From contig NZZF01000056.1 in NCBI GenBank assembly GCA_002702385.1, positions 1 through 17,105 of the forward strand: a stretch of 17,105 bases of DNA. Reading direction: 5' to 3'. Origin of the DNA: Flavobacteriaceae bacterium. Its GTDB lineage: Bacteria; Bacteroidota; Bacteroidia; Flavobacteriales; Flavobacteriaceae. Both the position numbers and the translations under genes were made by a program. The notes beneath the pieces were generated by a model. It ran no database searches and was not told the DNA's origin. It was given only the letters and a program-made list of their open reading frames with translations. This document shows, piece by piece, positions 15,186 through 17,105 of the stretch; within the stretch, counting starts at the first letter, position 1; each line of letters opens with the position of its first letter.

Positions 15186-15411
15186 TTATATTCAAATTTT
15201 TTGTGGATCTGGTTTTGATGCGCTTGAATTAAAAAATAGACTTAATGATATAAGTATACACCCGATAATTAAAGATGAAACTAAATCTGGTAATTTAGCT
15301 GGATTTGGAATTCCAAATTACATGTATTCTCATAAAGTATTTATTCATAAAGATCAATATGAAGATGCTTCTTTGTTTATTCCTGAAATAATAAAACAAG
15401 ATAAAATATAG
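15178..15411 (+). CDS. DUF2007 family small protein
   Basis: This 77-residue protein matches DUF2007 (GlnB-like fold, putative signal-transducing), with the pattern [18 protein letters not shown] (5-22), then IHPIIKDET (27-35) and [15 protein letters not shown] (54-68). The start is TTG at 15178, inside the last codons of lptB (8-base overlap); the next Met is residue 49, so TTG is nearly forced. The 3' end overlaps the convergent pssA by 58 bases, yet both proteins look full length. It ends the kdsD-tatC-lptB operon. The function is unknown. Confidence 0.75.
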   Translation: MTDYIQIFCGSGFDALELKNRLNDISIHPIIKDETKSGNLAGFGIPNYMYSHKVFIHKDQYEDASLFIPEIIKQDKI

Positions 15412-16070
15412 GCTAATATTAAGAAACTAAGTAAAGAGGCTAACTCAACGTCATTTAAATAGGAATAAATTATTGTAATTAATTGAAGTAAAATAAAAAG
15501 TAAAAGAAATTGTTTTTCATCTTTATTTTTTAATGATTTAAATGAATAAAATTTAAAATCACTAATCATTAAAAATGAAAAAACAACAACAATTAAAATC
15601 AAAACAAATTCATTTAAATAAAATAGAAATGATGGTAATCCTAAAAAAAATATAGCATTAGCAGGTGTTGGTAAACCTTTAAAATGTGTGGAACTTTCGA
15701 GAAGATTAAATTTTGACAATCTGTATATTGAACAAATTATTACTATTAAAGGAAAAAGTCTTGCATATAAAGAAAATTCATATTTAGAAAGATAATAAAT
15801 CAGAAGAAATACTGGCACTACAGCAAAAGAGATTAAGTCAGAAAAAGAATCTAATTGAGAGCCTAATTTAGATTTAACATTAAATATCTTCGCAAAAAAA
15901 CCATCAAAAAAATCAAAAATTGCTGCAATAAATATTAATACAATTATACAGTAGTATTTTTCAGAGTTAGAATATTCAAAACTGTCAATAAATAAAAAAA
16001 ATAATGCAAAACAACCAAGTAAAGCATTACAAATGGTAAGAAAGTTCGGAAGGTGTTTGATAAATTTCAA
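15354..16070 (-). CDS. pssA: CDP-diacylglycerol--serine O-phosphatidyltransferase
   Basis: It joins serine to CDP-diacylglycerol to make phosphatidylserine, the precursor of phosphatidylethanolamine, in the inner membrane. The 238-residue, multi-span protein carries the CDP-alcohol phosphotransferase motif: DFFDG (53-57), Ala60, Gly70, Asp74 and Asp78 in the correct spacing. One position is unusual: Lys61 replaces the Arg of the AR pair (AAG codon). The opening MKFIKHLPNFLTICNALLG (1-19) and FKGLPTPANA (130-139) are typical of the PssA branch. The start is TTG at 16070; a stop two codons upstream and no Met until 168 leave no other choice. It is divergent from lnt, and its 3' end overlaps DUF2007. 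Confidence 0.88.
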   Translation of the reverse strand: MKFIKHLPNFLTICNALLGCFALFFLFIDSFEYSNSEKYYCIIVLIFIAAIFDFFDGFFAKIFNVKSKLGSQLDSFSDLISFAVVPVFLLIYYLSKYEFSLYARLFPLIVIICSIYRLSKFNLLESSTHFKGLPTPANAIFFLGLPSFLFYLNEFVLILIVVVFSFLMISDFKFYSFKSLKNKDEKQFLLLFILLQLITIIYSYLNDVELASLLSFLILAYILSCFIISGINKEASSY

Positions 16071-16096
16071 ATCTTAGGTTAAGTTTATAATCTAAA

Positions 16097-16104
16097 CAAA
16101 TTTA
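16097..16104 (-). promoter_or_regulatory. -7 element (TAAATTTG) for pssA
   Basis: The minus strand reads TAAATTTG 26 bases before the pssA TTG, in the 45-base gap shared with divergent lnt. No -33 TTTG is visible at 19 bases. I see no equally good element for lnt. Confidence 0.35.
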
Positions 16105-16115
16105 AAATTTAATTC

Positions 16116-17105
16116 TTGAATATATATAAAGGGCTTTTAATTACATCAATTGGAGGATTGTTATTTACAGCTGCGTGGCCAACCTACGGATTTTTTCCAC
16201 TCGTATTCTTAGGGCTAATTCCTTTTTTGTATGTGAATGAATTTTATAAAGGAAAAAATATTTTTTTAATTTTTTTTACTGGCTTTTTTATTTGGAATAT
16301 TACTTCTACATATTGGCTTTCATATGCAACTATTTTTGGTTACCTCTTCGCATGTATAGTTAATTCATTTATGATGACTTTAGTTTTTTACTTATTTAGA
16401 AAGGTAAAAATTAAAACAAATGAAAAATTAGGATTTATATTTTTAATCGCGTTATGGATATGTTATGAAAAACTTCATTTGGTATGGGACTTTTCTTGGC
16501 CTTGGCTAATTTTTGGAAATATTTTTTCTGAAAACACTTGGATAATTCAGTGGTATGAATACACTGGTGTTTTTGGAGGTACTTTATGGATTTTAGTTAC
16601 AAATATTTTATTGTTTAAAATTTATTCCAATCATTTAAAAGGTGTTCAATCAAAAAGATTAATTTATACACTTATATCAATATTTACAATTCCATCATTA
16701 ATTTCCTTTGGAATATATAGAACTTTTGAGGATAAAGGTGAAATTAAAAACATTTCGATAGTCCAACCTAATGTAGATCCATATTCGGATAAGTACTCTA
16801 TAACCAATAATGACAATCTAAATTATCTTAAAAATATAATAGAAAAAAATAAAATTAAAAACTCTTTAATTCTCTTTCCAGAAACATTTTTTTCAGAGGG
16901 AGTTCAAATAAATAGTTATTATTATAATGATTTGTCCAATAAAATTTTTGATTTAAATTCAAGATATAAAAATGAAATCTTAACTGGAATAGAATTGTAT
17001 GAGGTTTTGTATGATTCAACTGAATTAAAAGAATATTCTAATAAAATTGGAGATAATAGATGGATCAACATCTACAATAGTGCTATATATTTTAATGATA
17101 AAACA
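16116..17105 (+). CDS. lnt: apolipoprotein N-acyltransferase, 3' end cut by the window
   Basis: Lnt adds the third acyl chain to lipoproteins at the periplasmic face of the inner membrane. The frame is open for 330 codons and runs off the right edge. The N-terminal part (to about residue 205) is membrane-spanning, with AAWPTYGFFPLVFLGLIPF near 18-36 and FSWPWLIFGN, EYTGVFGGTLW further on. The nitrilase-like domain begins at about 210 with ISIVQPNVDPY. LFPETFF holds Glu256, the expected catalytic glutamate (E. coli Glu267). The Lys and Cys of the triad lie outside or near the missing end. The start is TTG at 16116; a TAA two codons upstream rules out an earlier one. It would mature lipoproteins such as the DUF1573 protein. 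Confidence 0.85.
   Translation, partial: MNIYKGLLITSIGGLLFTAAWPTYGFFPLVFLGLIPFLYVNEFYKGKNIFLIFFTGFFIWNITSTYWLSYATIFGYLFACIVNSFMMTLVFYLFRKVKIKTNEKLGFIFLIALWICYEKLHLVWDFSWPWLIFGNIFSENTWIIQWYEYTGVFGGTLWILVTNILLFKIYSNHLKGVQSKRLIYTLISIFTIPSLISFGIYRTFEDKGEIKNISIVQPNVDPYSDKYSITNNDNLNYLKNIIEKNKIKNSLILFPETFFSEGVQINSYYYNDLSNKIFDLNSRYKNEILTGIELYEVLYDSTELKEYSNKIGDNRWINIYNSAIYFNDKT

Noticed and set aside
15354..15411. 58-base overlap of DUF2007 and pssA as a sign that one gene is mis-called or frameshifted
   Set aside because: Both proteins have normal family length and expected ends, so a real convergent overlap is the simpler reading.
1..17105. New defence, mobile or secondary-metabolite system
   Set aside because: All full-length frames match housekeeping or widespread families. 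No integrase, transposase, direct-repeat array, toxin-antitoxin pair or nuclease cluster is visible.

Overview
The window looks like a streamlined chromosome segment from a marine Bacteroidota, most likely a flavobacterium. It is strongly AT-rich. Its promoters follow the Bacteroidota type (TTTG, about 19 bases, TAnnTTTG), and Shine-Dalgarno-like sequences are almost absent. Several genes are lineage markers: a DUF4294 protein, a PUR-alpha-like DUF3276 protein, a NusB of about 310 residues, a lipoprotein-anchored DUF1573 protein, and a RecQ without the usual zinc cysteines. Nearly every base is coding. Convergent genes abut or overlap, and no gene-free stretch exceeds about 210 bases. I see no mobile element, CRISPR array, tRNA or prophage gene.

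Layout. The left edge (1-131) carries what appears to be the promoter and leader of a ribosomal RNA operon, read leftwards out of the window. Next come DUF4294 (minus) and an M42 metallopeptidase (plus). A tight leftward operon of five genes follows, in transcription order nusB, DUF1573 lipoprotein, yajC, pyrD, acs. Divergent from nusB is an ABC exporter, followed by DUF3276. A sterol-desaturase-like membrane hydroxylase (minus), a thioredoxin/peroxiredoxin-like protein (plus) and recQ (minus) come next. From 12665 a rightward operon kdsD, tatC, lptB, DUF2007 serves the outer envelope. At the right edge pssA (minus) and a truncated lnt (plus) diverge.

How the genes fit together. KdsD feeds Kdo/LPS synthesis, LptB powers LPS export, PssA makes phosphatidylserine for membrane lipid, Lnt finishes lipoproteins, and TatC and YajC serve protein export. 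The right half is therefore an envelope-biogenesis block. NusB is the antitermination factor that acts at boxA, and a boxA-like element is visible in the putative rRNA leader at the left edge. The rest is general metabolism (acetate activation, pyrimidine synthesis, peptide breakdown) and DNA repair.

I did not find a new multi-gene system. The points worth checking are smaller: a high share of non-ATG starts (6 of 17 genes), -7 promoter elements lying within a few bases of start codons, convergent genes with no room for terminators, and lineage- or gene-specific changes in catalytic motifs (RecQ zinc site, ABC Walker B, PssA AR motif).
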